Source: UBA6115 sp050952935 (GTDB taxonomy: Bacteria; Bacillota; Clostridia; Christensenellales; Aristaeellaceae). Taken from it: DNA of 64,000 nucleotides. Location: positions 1-64,000 of the forward strand of contig JBMNLS010000002.1 in assembly GCA_050952935.1 (NCBI GenBank), written 5' to 3'. Below are positions 42,897-51,705 of the stretch, piece by piece. The notes under the pieces are model-generated. The model was not told the DNA's origin. It worked only from the letters and a program-made list of their open reading frames with translations, and did no database searches. The position numbers were made by a program, and so were the translations under genes. Position 1 is the stretch's first letter; the number at the start of each line of letters is the position of its first letter.

Positions 42897-43678
42897 TTTC
42901 TACCACATAGGATGGCGGAATAACGCAGGCTATACATAACAGCTTCTTTTTTCGTCATGAACACGCCATCTGTCGTACCAATTAGCTGAACATTCTCGTA
43001 GCCCATGTTTCTTAGTTTGTTGATGAAAGACTGCATATCTCCATATTTTCTCCTGGAGAAAATATCGTGAATCGCAAAGCTTCCTCCTTTCTTTAACACA
43101 CGGAGGGTCTCCAGAAGAAGCTGATCTCTGCTCACACCGGTGATGTTATGATAGACATAGTTGCTGGTCACAGCATCAAAGCTTTCATCCGGAAAATTCA
43201 GTTTAATGGCGTCCCCTTCTCTGAATTCGACATGACAAACACCTTCCGCTTTCGCATTTTTCTCACACAGGCTTTTATTATATGAAGCATATTCTATTCC
43301 CCAGCGATCAACACCAATGACCATAGCCAATGGATTCCTTTTGGCCACAGCAATGGCCAAAGCGCCGCTGCCACAGCCCACATCTAACACCAATCCGTTC
43401 TCCGGCACCTCAACATAGCTGGCGATTCCGTCAATAATGCCTTTAGATAGCTTACGCTTGCCATCGTAGGAAAAAGCAAGGTGCATTCTTGTCATCCAAA
43501 GGAAAGCAACCGTTAGCAAAATAGCTATCATCAACAAAACGGAACTCAATACCGTTTTTACAATCCCATTGTACAATATCCTTTGGAGGATCATTGTTGT
43601 CACATAACAAAGAACGGCTAAGAGACCCAGCAAATAAAGCATGTTTTTCGGTACCCAGTTTTTATAATCCGGCTTCAT
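42893..43678 (-). CDS. Membrane-anchored class I SAM methyltransferase (first gene of operon)
   Basis: 261 residues. Two transmembrane helices at about 13-31 and 40-62 precede a methyltransferase domain: GLVLDVGCGSGALAIAVAKRNP, VIGVDRWGIEYASYN, FREGDAIKLNFPDESFDAVTSNYVYHNITG and LRVLKKGGSFAIHDIFS. Anchoring suggests a lipid-phase or membrane-bound substrate. AAAGGAA precedes the ATG. Upstream lies a promoter with two DtxR-type sites, so it should be made when metal is scarce. Confidence 0.85.
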   Translation of the reverse strand: MKPDYKNWVPKNMLYLLGLLAVLCYVTTMILQRILYNGIVKTVLSSVLLMIAILLTVAFLWMTRMHLAFSYDGKRKLSKGIIDGIASYVEVPENGLVLDVGCGSGALAIAVAKRNPLAMVIGVDRWGIEYASYNKSLCEKNAKAEGVCHVEFREGDAIKLNFPDESFDAVTSNYVYHNITGVSRDQLLLETLRVLKKGGSFAIHDIFSRRKYGDMQSFINKLRNMGYENVQLIGTTDGVFMTKKEAVMYSLRYSAILCGRK

Positions 43679-43787
43679 TTGATTCCTTTCTTGTTAAGCA
43701 AAATCACTATAAAAATACTTTATACCAACCCTTCCTCGCTGAAAAAACAGAGTTTCTTCTCTATCCCCCTGCCGAAAATGAGAAGAT

Positions 43788-43844
43788 GGTTAGTTTCCCT
43801 AACCCTTGAAGGTTAGAATAGGCTAACTCTTTGTTAGTTGTCAA
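43788..43844 (-). promoter_or_regulatory. Promoter with two DtxR-type sites, leftward biosynthetic operon
   Basis: Reading leftward: TTGACA (43839-43844), an 18-bp spacer and TATTCT (43815-43820). GGTTAGAATAGGCTAACT (43811-43828) covers the -10, and GGTTAGTTTCCCTAACC (43788-43804) covers the likely start. This is the same architecture as the NifH-like operon. Confidence 0.78.
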
Positions 43845-43952
43845 GCCACTTTCTTTTCATTTTGCCATGGCACCTTTTTTCATGAAAAGCTGCTCTATGA
43901 ATAATGAGGAGATTTGCATTTTCCTAATGGTTCTGTTTCTTTTTTTATGGGC

Positions 43953-44001
43953 TTGATTCATCGTGGAGCATATAGTATATTTGGGTTAGACTAATCTAAC
44001 C
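43953..44001 (+). promoter_or_regulatory. Promoter with DtxR-type operator, rightward operon
   Basis: TTGATT (43953-43958), 17-bp spacer, TATATT (43976-43981), then GGTTAGACTAATCTAACC (43984-44001) on the transcription start. Arms of 7 bp pair perfectly. Divergent from the 43678 operon, so both are probably derepressed together. Confidence 0.8.
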
Positions 44002-44021
44002 TTTTGATTGGAGGGCAGAAA

Positions 44022-44216
44022 ATGAACGACAATTTTCAACATTCTCATGTGTATGTCGATAAGCACTTTATCTCACACGATAACAACCGGCGCAATGCAC
44101 TGTACATGGACCCGTTTGTTTTTAACAGTATTCTGGATATTCATGGATGGCTGGGCTGCCCCTGGCATCAGCTGGCAGCCCTAAAGCGCTACATGTTGAA
44201 AAAATGGAACGCATGA
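44022..44216 (+). CDS. Small protein of unknown function (64 aa)
   Basis: Starts at the ATG at 44022 with GGAGGG 6 nt upstream, immediately after the operator. Rich in His and aromatic residues (FQHSHVYVDKHFISHDNN, then DIHGWLGCPWHQL), it could bind metal, but no known motif is present. It is first in an operon with two methyltransferases. It could be a precursor peptide or a small accessory protein; neither is shown by the sequence. Confidence 0.6.
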   Translation: MNDNFQHSHVYVDKHFISHDNNRRNALYMDPFVFNSILDIHGWLGCPWHQLAALKRYMLKKWNA

Positions 44217-44279
44217 ACATGTACTACAGAAGTGTAGCGTCACTTCTTACCTTTTTTGCCAGAAAAAAAGAGGAGCAAA

Positions 44280-44897
44280 ATGGAAGGGTTATACTGTCAG
44301 AAAACTATTGAAACTTACAACCAGCATGCACACAACAAAATGGAGGAGGCCGGCGCCTTCCCACCTTGGGAACGCTTCTTAATGCCCTATTTGAAAGCAG
44401 GTGACCATATTCTGGATTTGGGCTGTGGTGATGGGCACTACAGCCAGGTTTTCCAGCAAGCAGGCTTCCAAATAAGCGCCATGGACGCAGCCCCGGCGCT
44501 GTGTCAAATTGCAGCTGACAAACTGGGTATTCCAGTGAGAAATTTGCGGTTTGACCAGTTGGAAGATATCGCTTTGTATGATGCGGTCTGGGCGTGCTGC
44601 TCTTTGCTGCATATCCCAAGGCACGCCATGCCGGATGCATTCGCCCGCATTGCTACCGCCTTAAAACCTGCGGGCTATGTCTATGCCAGCTATATGGAGG
44701 GTGAAGAAGAGGGCTGGCGGGGGGAGTTTGGTACCTTTATGGCCTCTATGACAGAGAAAGCTATGCGTATGGTGCTTTCCACCGTCCCTATCCTTCGGGT
44801 CATTAAGGTTCATCACACCCCTTGCAAACACCAGCCCCAAGTACAATGGATTCAGTTCATCCTGGAGAAAAATGGCCATGCCGAAAAGAACGCGTAA
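44280..44897 (+). CDS. Class I SAM methyltransferase
   Basis: 205 residues: ETYNQHAHNKMEE start, HILDLGCGDGHYSQVFQQAGF (motif I), ISAMDAAPALCQIA, LEDIALYDAVWACCSLLHIPR and LKPAGYVYASYMEGEEEGWRGE. A final VIKVHHTPCKHQPQVQWIQFILEK is less usual. GAGGAG precedes the ATG at 44280. The stop overlaps the next methyltransferase gene, implying coupled translation. Substrate unknown. Confidence 0.85.
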   Translation: MEGLYCQKTIETYNQHAHNKMEEAGAFPPWERFLMPYLKAGDHILDLGCGDGHYSQVFQQAGFQISAMDAAPALCQIAADKLGIPVRNLRFDQLEDIALYDAVWACCSLLHIPRHAMPDAFARIATALKPAGYVYASYMEGEEEGWRGEFGTFMASMTEKAMRMVLSTVPILRVIKVHHTPCKHQPQVQWIQFILEKNGHAEKNA

Positions 44898-45500
44898 TGT
44901 CTGGAATGTGTTTGCCCCGGTCTACCGGTTGGCCATGCGCTCTAGCCGCTCCCTCTATGCTGCTATATGCCATAAAATCATCCCGCAGGTGCGGGGCAAA
45001 AGGGTGATGGAGTTGGGCGCCGGGCCTGGGATAATCGCCTTAGAGGTAGCAAGCGCCACCCGGGAGATGATCGCCACCGATTCCGCTCCGCAAATGATTG
45101 CCGAAGCCAAAAGAAAAAAGCGCCTGATAACCTGTGCTTTCAGGTGGCGGATGCACGGGCGCTGCCATTTTCCAACGGGCAGTTCGATGTGGTCATCATT
45201 GCCAATACCCTTCATATAATACCGGATGTTCACTTGGCTTTGGCGGAAATTGCACGGGTGTTAAAACGGGACAGGTTGTTGATTGCCCCCAATTTCATCC
45301 GGGAAAACCTGGGCTTCCAAGCAAAGCTGCGCTACAAGCTATGCCAGCTTTTGGGCATTGGTTTTCAGCATATTTGGACCGCTCAAGAATACCTGTGTTT
45401 CCTGCAAGAGCACGGGTTTGCTGTGCAGACCTATGAGCTTTTACCTTCTGTTGTTCCTATTTTGTATGTGGAAGCAATCACGGGAAATTCAGAAGCATGA
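44878..45500 (+). pseudogene. Class I SAM methyltransferase, single frameshift
   Basis: The first frame gives VWNVFAPVYRLAMRSSR and RVMELGAGPGIIALEVASATREMIATDSAPQMIAEAKRK (motif I and acidic loop); the second continues with FQVADARALPFSNGQFDVVIIANTLHIIPD, ARVLKRDRLLIAPNF and a normal end. The switch falls in a run of six A at 45114-45119; seven would restore one roughly 207-residue protein. The gene is otherwise well conserved, so a sequencing or assembly slip is as likely as true decay. Confidence 0.8.
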
Positions 45501-45616
45501 GTTGACTGCATCAAACATCGCTTTGTCAAAACCCAGAACACATGGCGTGGCGCTTTTTCTCTTTTTATTGTAGAATAAACGTGAAATAAAAAAATCAATC
45601 TTGTTGGAGGCGTGTT

Positions 45617-46009
45617 ATGCAGGTAAATGAATCTCAGGAAAACTATCTGGAAAGAATTCTCTTTTTAAAAAAGAAAAAAGGGTACGCAAGATCCGTTGAT
45701 ATCGCAAATGCATTGGGGGTTACTAAGCCTTCCGTCAGCCATGCCATGAAACAATTGCGTAAGGGCGGATATATTACAATGGATGATGAGAATTTTATTC
45801 ACTTAACCGATGAAGGCAAGGAAATTGCACAGGTCATGATGGAGCGGCACCTGACATTGGCAAATATCTTCATACAGCTTGGTGTTGATGAGGACACAGC
45901 CTATGAAGATGCCTGCAAAATTGAACACGATATCAGCGAGCAAACCTTTGAAGCGCTCAGACAGTTTGCCTGTACCTATTTGCCGTCAACCTGCAAAGAA
46001 AAACAATAA
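45617..46009 (+). CDS. DtxR/MntR family metal-dependent repressor
   Basis: 130 residues. Winged helix NYLERILFLKKKKGYARSVDIANALGVTKPSVSHAMKQL in pieces (about 9-47), wing GGYITMDDENFIHLTDEG, then the metal/dimer domain with MMERHLTL and DACKIEHDIS, giving the Glu/His/Cys ligands known from MntR and DtxR. No SH3 domain, as in MntR-type members. TTGGAGG precedes the ATG. It sits within the island, and sites of DtxR type lie before at least five neighbouring operons. Whether it senses Fe or Mn is not decided by sequence alone. Confidence 0.9.
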   Translation: MQVNESQENYLERILFLKKKKGYARSVDIANALGVTKPSVSHAMKQLRKGGYITMDDENFIHLTDEGKEIAQVMMERHLTLANIFIQLGVDEDTAYEDACKIEHDISEQTFEALRQFACTYLPSTCKEKQ

Positions 46010-46101
46010 TCGCTTTAGCTTCTGGTTTCCTTCTCTTTTCGTTTCTCCAAACGTTATTATCATGAAATCGATGAAAATCTGCAACAAATAAAAAATCATG
46101 C

Positions 46102-46157
46102 TTGACAATCCCACGAAGTTAGAATAATCTAACTTCGTGGGTTAGATATTGCTAACT
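46102..46157 (+). promoter_or_regulatory. Promoter with two DtxR-type sites, DUF3793-flavodoxin operon
   Basis: TTGACA (46102-46107), 17 bp, TAATCT (46125-46130). A 30-bp palindrome at 46111-46140 with the core AAGTTAGAATAATCTAACTT fills the spacer and -10; a second site GGTTAGATATTGCTAACT overlaps its end at 46140-46157. Tight repression in metal excess is expected. Confidence 0.8.
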
Positions 46158-46186
46158 TATGAAATCCACTTTGTTTCGGAGGCTAT

Positions 46187-46750
46187 ATGGAAGAATCCTT
46201 TGAAAGAACCTTTGTACATCACACATCAGCAACCTTAAAAGGTCATAAAGCCGGCAGCCTTTTTTCCTATCGCCCTTCCTGTGGGGAGATGTTTCAACAA
46301 TCGCTAAATAAGCTGGATAAGGCGCTTCGCAGAAAAGGTGTGCAAATTTGCATGATGGACAGAAAAGGCGGTTCAAAGCAAATATTAGTATATCGTCCCA
46401 AGATGATAGAGGCCATGTTGTCTGAGCCCAAGTTTCAATGCTTTCTGTGCCAGTTGGGTTACCCGGTTGATAAAGGGCATGAGGCCAATGTGGCTTATTT
46501 GCTGATGAAAATGGAGAAAAGCCGGGATTTTCCCCACGAGCTGGGTCTGTTTTTGGGTTATCCCCTTGAAGATGTGCTGGGCTTTATTGCCAACAAGGGC
46601 AAGGGCTATGCTTTTTGCGGGCTTTGGAAGGTATATGCGCAACCGGACAAAGCAAAAGAACGTTTCGACCTGTTTCAAAAATGCCGGGAACACTGCCTGG
46701 AGTGTTTGCGGCAGGGACAAAGTGTTTTGCAGCTCATTCATGCTGCTTGA
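46187..46750 (+). CDS. DUF3793 family protein
   Basis: 187 residues of DUF3793, whose function is unknown but which usually neighbours flavodoxin in Clostridia. Typical: LFSYRPSCGEMFQQSLN (outline), FQCFLCQLGYPVDKGHEANVAYLLMKM, FPHELGLFLGYPLEDVLGFIANKGKGYAFCGLWKVYAQP and FQKCREHCLECL, with several conserved Cys. GGAGG lies 5-6 nt before the ATG. Under the DtxR-type operator it probably takes part in iron-sparing metabolism; that is inference. Confidence 0.85.
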   Translation: MEESFERTFVHHTSATLKGHKAGSLFSYRPSCGEMFQQSLNKLDKALRRKGVQICMMDRKGGSKQILVYRPKMIEAMLSEPKFQCFLCQLGYPVDKGHEANVAYLLMKMEKSRDFPHELGLFLGYPLEDVLGFIANKGKGYAFCGLWKVYAQPDKAKERFDLFQKCREHCLECLRQGQSVLQLIHAA

Positions 46751-46782
46751 CATATAAATCATTAATAACGGAGGGTTCATCA

Positions 46783-47196
46783 ATGTCCAAAATAGCTGTA
46801 GTTTACTGGAGCGGAACCGGCAATACAGAGGCCATGGCGGAAGAAATTGCCAAGGCCTGCAGCGCGGACCTGTACCAAGCGAGCGACTTCAATGCAGATT
46901 TGATGTCTAACTACCAGACAATTGCCTTCGGCTGCCCTTCCATGGGTGCAGAAGAATTGGAGGAGGGCGAGTTTGCCCCGATGTTTGATAGCGTAAAAGG
47001 CAAGCTGTTCGGCAAAAAAATCGCGCTGTTCGGCTCATACGATTGGGGGGATGGCGAATGGATGCGAACTTGGCAGGCGGAATGTGAAAGTTTTGGCGCC
47101 CAGATGGTGGCGGATGGCCTGATTTGTCACCAGACACCGGATGAGGACGGGCTTGCGGACTGCCGACAATTGGGACAACAACTGGCTTCACAATAA
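46783..47196 (+). CDS. Short-chain flavodoxin
   Basis: 137 residues: VVYWSGTGNTEAMAEEI (FMN phosphate loop), FGCPSMGAEELEEGEFAPMF and ALFGSYDWGDGEWMRTWQ with the aromatic FMN contacts, as in Clostridium flavodoxins. It replaces ferredoxin when iron is limiting, in keeping with the metal-repressed promoter upstream. The ATG at 46783 has GGAGGG upstream. Confidence 0.9.
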   Translation: MSKIAVVYWSGTGNTEAMAEEIAKACSADLYQASDFNADLMSNYQTIAFGCPSMGAEELEEGEFAPMFDSVKGKLFGKKIALFGSYDWGDGEWMRTWQAECESFGAQMVADGLICHQTPDEDGLADCRQLGQQLASQ

Positions 47197-47207
47197 ATTG
47201 CTTTCCT

Positions 47208-47239
47208 GCGCCTTGCAAACAAGGCGCGGGTTTCTTTTA
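47208..47239 (+). terminator. Rho-independent terminator after flavodoxin
   Basis: GCGCCTTG pairs perfectly with CAAGGCGC over a CAAA loop, followed by GGGTTTCTTTTATTTT. It separates the DUF3793-flavodoxin unit from the ABC transporters, perhaps incompletely, since no promoter is obvious in the 24 bp beyond. Confidence 0.75.
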
Positions 47240-47262
47240 TTTTAATGGAGTAGGAGAAAACC

Positions 47263-49080
47263 ATGGCTCAAAAAGCAAAAGAAAACACCCAAAAGGTTAA
47301 GAAAACCCCGTTGCTAAAGCGCTTTATACCCTTTATGGGGGAAAAACGCTCTTTCTTGTCCCTGTCCCTTGCCTTGTCTTCGCTGCATGCTTTGCTGGGC
47401 ATGCTGCCCTTTCTGATGGTGTGGCTGCTGGTGCGCCAGTTGCTGCAAACACCAGGACAGGTACATCTCGAAGGGCTGGCAAAATATGCCTGGCTGGCCT
47501 TTGCAGCCCAAGTGCTTGCCATCCTTTGCTATTTTGCGGCATTGGTTCTCTCCCATCTTGCAGGCTTCCGGGTGGAAGTGGCCCTGCAGAAAAAAGGCAT
47601 GGAACAGATTATCAGCAAACCCCTGGGTTTTTTTGATATGAATCTGTCCGGCCGCATGCGCAAGATTATCAACGACTCCGCAGGCTCCACCCACTCCTTT
47701 TTAGCCCATCAATTGCCGGACATGGCGGCAACAGTGGTAACCCCCCTGTCGGTGCTGCTGCTGATTGTCCTGGTGGATTGGCGGCTGGGCATTGCGCTGC
47801 TGATCCCCATCCTCATGGGCTTTATAACCATGGGCGGCATGATGACCACTGCCGGCAAAGCTTTTCAGGATCAATACCTGAATGCGCTGGAAGCCATGAG
47901 CAGCGAATCGGTAGAGTATGTGCGCGGCATTCCGGTGGTGAAAACTTTTGGGCAGAGCGTTTTCTCCTTTAAGCGTTTTTACAACCTGATCCTCAATTAT
48001 AAGGAAATGGTGTATGCTTATACCATCACCTGGCGGCACCCCATGAGCGCCTATACCATGGTCATGCAGGCGGGAGGCTTGTTCCTGGTTGTGGCATCCC
48101 TGCTTACCTGGCAGGGAAGCGGCAGCGCAGGCATTGTGCTGAGCAACTTTATTTTGTTTCTGATGCTGGCGCCTTTGTTTTCTACCACCATGATGAAATC
48201 TATGTACTTGTATCAAAATAAGATGATTGCCGGCCAGGTGTTGGACCGTATGGAAGGGCTGCTTGATTATCCCGATATGCCCCGGGGCAAGAAAACCAAA
48301 ATCAACGATACTTCCCTCGCCTTCCAGTATGTCACCTTCACATATCCCGGCAGCGATACCCCAGCGGTTAGCAGCGTTTCTTTCCATATCAACCCTGGTG
48401 AAACCGTTGCGCTGGTTGGCGCTTCCGGCAGCGGTAAAACCACCCTGGCCCGTTTGGCCGCCCGGTTTTGGGATGTGGATAGCGGTCAGATATTAATCGG
48501 TGGCACCCTTGTCAAGGACATCGCCAAGGAAACGCTGATGGATCATGTTTCATTTGTGTTCCAAACCACCAGCCTCATGAAGATGAGTCTGCGGGATAAC
48601 ATTTCCTTCGGCACAAAAAATGCCACCGAGGAAGCCATTCAGCGTGCGGTGGATTTGTCCCAGTCCCGGGAAATTATCGACAGCCTTCCCCAAGGCCTTG
48701 ATACCATGATCGGCAGCCGTGGCACTTATCTGTCCGGCGGTGAACAGCAGCGCATTGCGCTGGCCCGCTCCATCCTGAAGGATGCCCCCATTGTGTTGCT
48801 GGATGAGGCTACCGCCTTTGCCGACCCGGAGAATGAGCACCTTATCCGCAAGGCTCTTAAGGCTTTAAGCCAAGGTAAAACCACACTGATGATCGCTCAT
48901 CGTTTGAACTCTGTCATGGATGCTGACCAAATCTTGGTCATGGACAAGGGGCGGATTGTGGAAAAGGGCAGCCACAAGGAATTGCTTCAAAAGCAAGGGA
49001 TGTATGCCGACATGTGGGCAGAATATCAAACCACCATTGATTGGAAAGTTTCTTCTTCCAAAAAGGAGGTATCGGCGTGA
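47263..49080 (+). CDS. ABC transporter, fused membrane/ATPase half (exporter fold), subunit 1
   Basis: 605 residues: six transmembrane helices (about 30-310) then one ATPase domain with VGASGSGKTTLARLAARFWDVD (Walker A), FVFQTTSLMKMSLRDNI (Q-loop), YLSGGEQQRIALARSILKDAPIVLLDEATAFADPENE (signature and Walker B) and MIAHRLNSV (His switch). Relatives include YbtP/IrtA-type siderophore transporters as well as true exporters. It forms a heterodimer with the next gene. A first stretch of 20 residues is Lys-rich. The direction of transport is not evident. Confidence 0.88.
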   Translation: MAQKAKENTQKVKKTPLLKRFIPFMGEKRSFLSLSLALSSLHALLGMLPFLMVWLLVRQLLQTPGQVHLEGLAKYAWLAFAAQVLAILCYFAALVLSHLAGFRVEVALQKKGMEQIISKPLGFFDMNLSGRMRKIINDSAGSTHSFLAHQLPDMAATVVTPLSVLLLIVLVDWRLGIALLIPILMGFITMGGMMTTAGKAFQDQYLNALEAMSSESVEYVRGIPVVKTFGQSVFSFKRFYNLILNYKEMVYAYTITWRHPMSAYTMVMQAGGLFLVVASLLTWQGSGSAGIVLSNFILFLMLAPLFSTTMMKSMYLYQNKMIAGQVLDRMEGLLDYPDMPRGKKTKINDTSLAFQYVTFTYPGSDTPAVSSVSFHINPGETVALVGASGSGKTTLARLAARFWDVDSGQILIGGTLVKDIAKETLMDHVSFVFQTTSLMKMSLRDNISFGTKNATEEAIQRAVDLSQSREIIDSLPQGLDTMIGSRGTYLSGGEQQRIALARSILKDAPIVLLDEATAFADPENEHLIRKALKALSQGKTTLMIAHRLNSVMDADQILVMDKGRIVEKGSHKELLQKQGMYADMWAEYQTTIDWKVSSSKKEVSA

Positions 49081-50804
49081 ATCGCTTTTTACAAAACCGC
49101 TACGCCATGACACCGGAAGGCGCCCGGGATTTAAACAAGTCCATCTGGTGGACGGTGTTGCAATTCCTCAGTTTTATGCTGCCCATCATGGTGTGTACCT
49201 TCTTTACACGGGATGTGCTGCGGGTGTTTTCCGGGAAAGCGCAGAGCCTGTCCTGGAGTATCTGGGCGTATGTGGGCGTCAGCCTGGTGATTTTGACCCT
49301 CATTTACATGATCAATTACTTCCAATATGGCAGCACCTATACCCGCATTTACGATGAAAGCGCCAAAACCCGCATCAAACTGGCGGAAACGCTGCGTCAG
49401 TTGCCCCTTTCCTTCTTTGGACAAAAGGACATCGCCGACCTTTCCAGTACCATCATGGAGGATACCAACCAGATTGAAAACCTGTTTTCCCACAATGTGC
49501 CCCACGTCTATGCCAGCATCATCAGCATTCTGCTGATGGCGGTGATGATGTTTGTTTTTGACTGGCGTTTGGCGCTGGCGTTGTTTTGGGTGGTGCCAGT
49601 GGCTGCTATTGTCTTCCTCAGCAGCAGCCGATATCAGAGAAAAGTACACGTTGACATTTACCACATCAAGCGGGATGTATCGGACTTTGTTCAGGAAGGA
49701 CTGGACAATGCCCAGGTTATTCAGTCCTGCAACGAGGAAAAAAACTATACCAGCAAGCTCAACGCCAAGCTGGACGCTTATGAAAACCACCTGATCCGAA
49801 CGGAACTGCTCATCGGCGCTGTTTTAAACCTTGCTAACGCGCTGCTTTATCTGGGCGTACCCACCGTGCTTATCTGCGGAGGCACCCTCCTGGCCCAAGG
49901 GCAGGTAGATCTGTTTACCTTTTTGGTGTTTTTGCTGGTATCCTCCCGGATATATTCTCCCATTTCCGAAGCGCTGTCCAATTTTGCGGCATTGAAATAC
50001 CTGTGGGTGCGCATTGAACGCATGCGTGAGATGAACAACATGCCACGGCAAACGGGCAAAGAAACCATGCAACCCAAGGGCTATGACATTGTCTTTGAGG
50101 ATGTGGATTTTTCTTATCAGGATGATATGCAAACCCTACAGCGAGTATCCTTGATGGCCAGGCAGGGCGAAGTCACTGCCCTGGTGGGCCCTTCCGGCGG
50201 CGGCAAAAGCACCATTGCCAAACTGGCTGCCCGTTTTTGGGATATCGACAGGGGGCGCATCACCCTGGGCGGCGAAGACATCTCCCAAATCGATCCGGAA
50301 ACATTGCTTCAGAACTTTGCTATTGTGTTTCAGGATGTTACCCTGTTTGATATGAGCGTGCTGGATAACATTCGCATTGGTAAAAAAGATGCCACTGATG
50401 AAGAGGTGCTGCATGCTGCCAAATTGGCCCAGTGCGATGCCTTTGTAGAGCGCTTGCCCCAAGGATATCAAACCCCCATTGGTGAAAATGGCGAGCGCTT
50501 GTCCGGCGGCGAGCGTCAGCGCATTTCCATCGCCAGAGCCTTGTTGAAGGATGCCCCGGTCATCTTGTTAGATGAGGCAACAGCGTCCGTTGATACCCAG
50601 AACGAAAGCAAAATCCAGCAGGGCATCAGCGAGCTGATTAAAAACAAAACGGTTCTAATCATCGCCCACCGCATGCGCACTGTGCTGGGGGCGGACAAAA
50701 TCATTGTGGTGGCTGACGGAAAAATTGTGGAAAGCGGCACGCCCGAGGAACTGCTCGCTCAAAAAGGTCGTTTTGCCGCCATGGTGGAAGCCCAGTCTGC
50801 CTGA
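49077..50804 (+). CDS. ABC transporter, fused membrane/ATPase half, subunit 2
   Basis: 575 residues starting at GTG 49077, overlapping the previous stop (GTGA), with AAAGGAGG 7 nt upstream. Six transmembrane helices, then GPSGGGKSTIAKLAARFWDID, VFQDVTLFDMSVLDNI, RLSGGERQRISIARALLKDAPVILLDEATASVD and IIAHRMRTV. Both ATP sites of the heterodimer look complete. The metal-regulated neighbourhood favours import or export of a metallophore. Confidence 0.88.
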   Translation: MNRFLQNRYAMTPEGARDLNKSIWWTVLQFLSFMLPIMVCTFFTRDVLRVFSGKAQSLSWSIWAYVGVSLVILTLIYMINYFQYGSTYTRIYDESAKTRIKLAETLRQLPLSFFGQKDIADLSSTIMEDTNQIENLFSHNVPHVYASIISILLMAVMMFVFDWRLALALFWVVPVAAIVFLSSSRYQRKVHVDIYHIKRDVSDFVQEGLDNAQVIQSCNEEKNYTSKLNAKLDAYENHLIRTELLIGAVLNLANALLYLGVPTVLICGGTLLAQGQVDLFTFLVFLLVSSRIYSPISEALSNFAALKYLWVRIERMREMNNMPRQTGKETMQPKGYDIVFEDVDFSYQDDMQTLQRVSLMARQGEVTALVGPSGGGKSTIAKLAARFWDIDRGRITLGGEDISQIDPETLLQNFAIVFQDVTLFDMSVLDNIRIGKKDATDEEVLHAAKLAQCDAFVERLPQGYQTPIGENGERLSGGERQRISIARALLKDAPVILLDEATASVDTQNESKIQQGISELIKNKTVLIIAHRMRTVLGADKIIVVADGKIVESGTPEELLAQKGRFAAMVEAQSA

Positions 50805-50816
50805 GTTAGAAAAAAG

Positions 50817-51284
50817 ATGAACAAAGCTCATCATTTTCAGCTGAAAAAGACATTTCCTGCAAGCCCGGAACGGGTGTGGGAATTAGCTATCATGCTGGAA
50901 ACGCTGCAATTCATCGCCCGCCCTTTGCTTTCATTTAAGCCATTGGATCCCCTGCCGGGCGGGGTTTTTCGGGCGGGCGCGTGTTGCCGGTTTTCCCTGC
51001 GTTTCCTGGGTTTTTTCCCTTTAGGGATTCACCGCATTCTCATCCTCAGCTGCGATAAGCGGGAAGGGTTAATCCGTTCTTTTGAGCACGGCAGCCTCAC
51101 CCGTCAATGGAACCATACCATCAGGATGCAGCCCGCCCAAGACGGAAAAACCCTGTATTGGGATATCCTGGAGATTGAAGGGGTTTATGGCATAACCTGG
51201 CTGATCACCGCTTATGCCTGGATATTTTACAAGCATCGTCAACGGCGCTGGCTAAGGCTGCTTAGAAAAGGAGCAAAAAATTGA
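50817..51284 (+). CDS. SRPBCC-like small protein
   Basis: 155 residues. The start FQLKKTFPASPERVWELAIMLETLQFIARPLLSF resembles START/SRPBCC lipid-binding folds, and the middle has alternating strand-like segments (LIRSFEHGSLTRQWNHTIRM). The end is a hydrophobic and then basic helix (AYAWIFYKHRQRRWLRLL), which could touch the membrane. It follows the ABC genes by 12 nt and overlaps the DUF454 gene. The ligand is unknown. Confidence 0.62.
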   Translation: MNKAHHFQLKKTFPASPERVWELAIMLETLQFIARPLLSFKPLDPLPGGVFRAGACCRFSLRFLGFFPLGIHRILILSCDKREGLIRSFEHGSLTRQWNHTIRMQPAQDGKTLYWDILEIEGVYGITWLITAYAWIFYKHRQRRWLRLLRKGAKN

Positions 51285-51652
51285 ATATCAAAAAAGCATT
51301 TTTTATTGTATCAGGATGCGTTAGTTTGGTGTTGTGCGTTGTTGGCGCAGTTGTACCCCTGCTTCCCAGCGTTCCTTTTCTGTTGCTGTCAGTCATTTGC
51401 TTTGCTAAAAGTTCCCCAAAACTGCACCAGTGGCTCCAATCAACCAAACTTTATAAAAAAAACATGGAAACCTATTTCCAGAGAAAAGGCATGACATGGA
51501 AAACAAAGCTTCGTGTTCTGGGCATGACAACAGCCCTCATGGCTTTCAGTTTCTTCATGATGGGGGATATGCCAACGGGGCGGATTGTACTGTGCATTGT
51601 TTGGGCAGCACATCTCTTATACTTTATTTTTGGGGTCAAAACAATATCTTGA
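51281..51652 (+). CDS. DUF454 (YbaN-like) inner membrane protein
   Basis: 123 residues, starting TTG 51281 overlapping the previous stop (TTGA), with AAGGAG upstream. DUF454 pattern: LVLCVVGAVVPLLPSVPFLLLSVICFAKSSPKLHQWLQ..., then two more transmembrane helices. Members often sit with iron or haem transport genes. It ends the rightward operon. Confidence 0.85.
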   Translation: MNIKKAFFIVSGCVSLVLCVVGAVVPLLPSVPFLLLSVICFAKSSPKLHQWLQSTKLYKKNMETYFQRKGMTWKTKLRVLGMTTALMAFSFFMMGDMPTGRIVLCIVWAAHLLYFIFGVKTIS

Positions 51653-51705
51653 GCAGTCTAAGATGACATCCCCTTACAGCGAGAATATTGCAAACTAATC
51701 CATGC

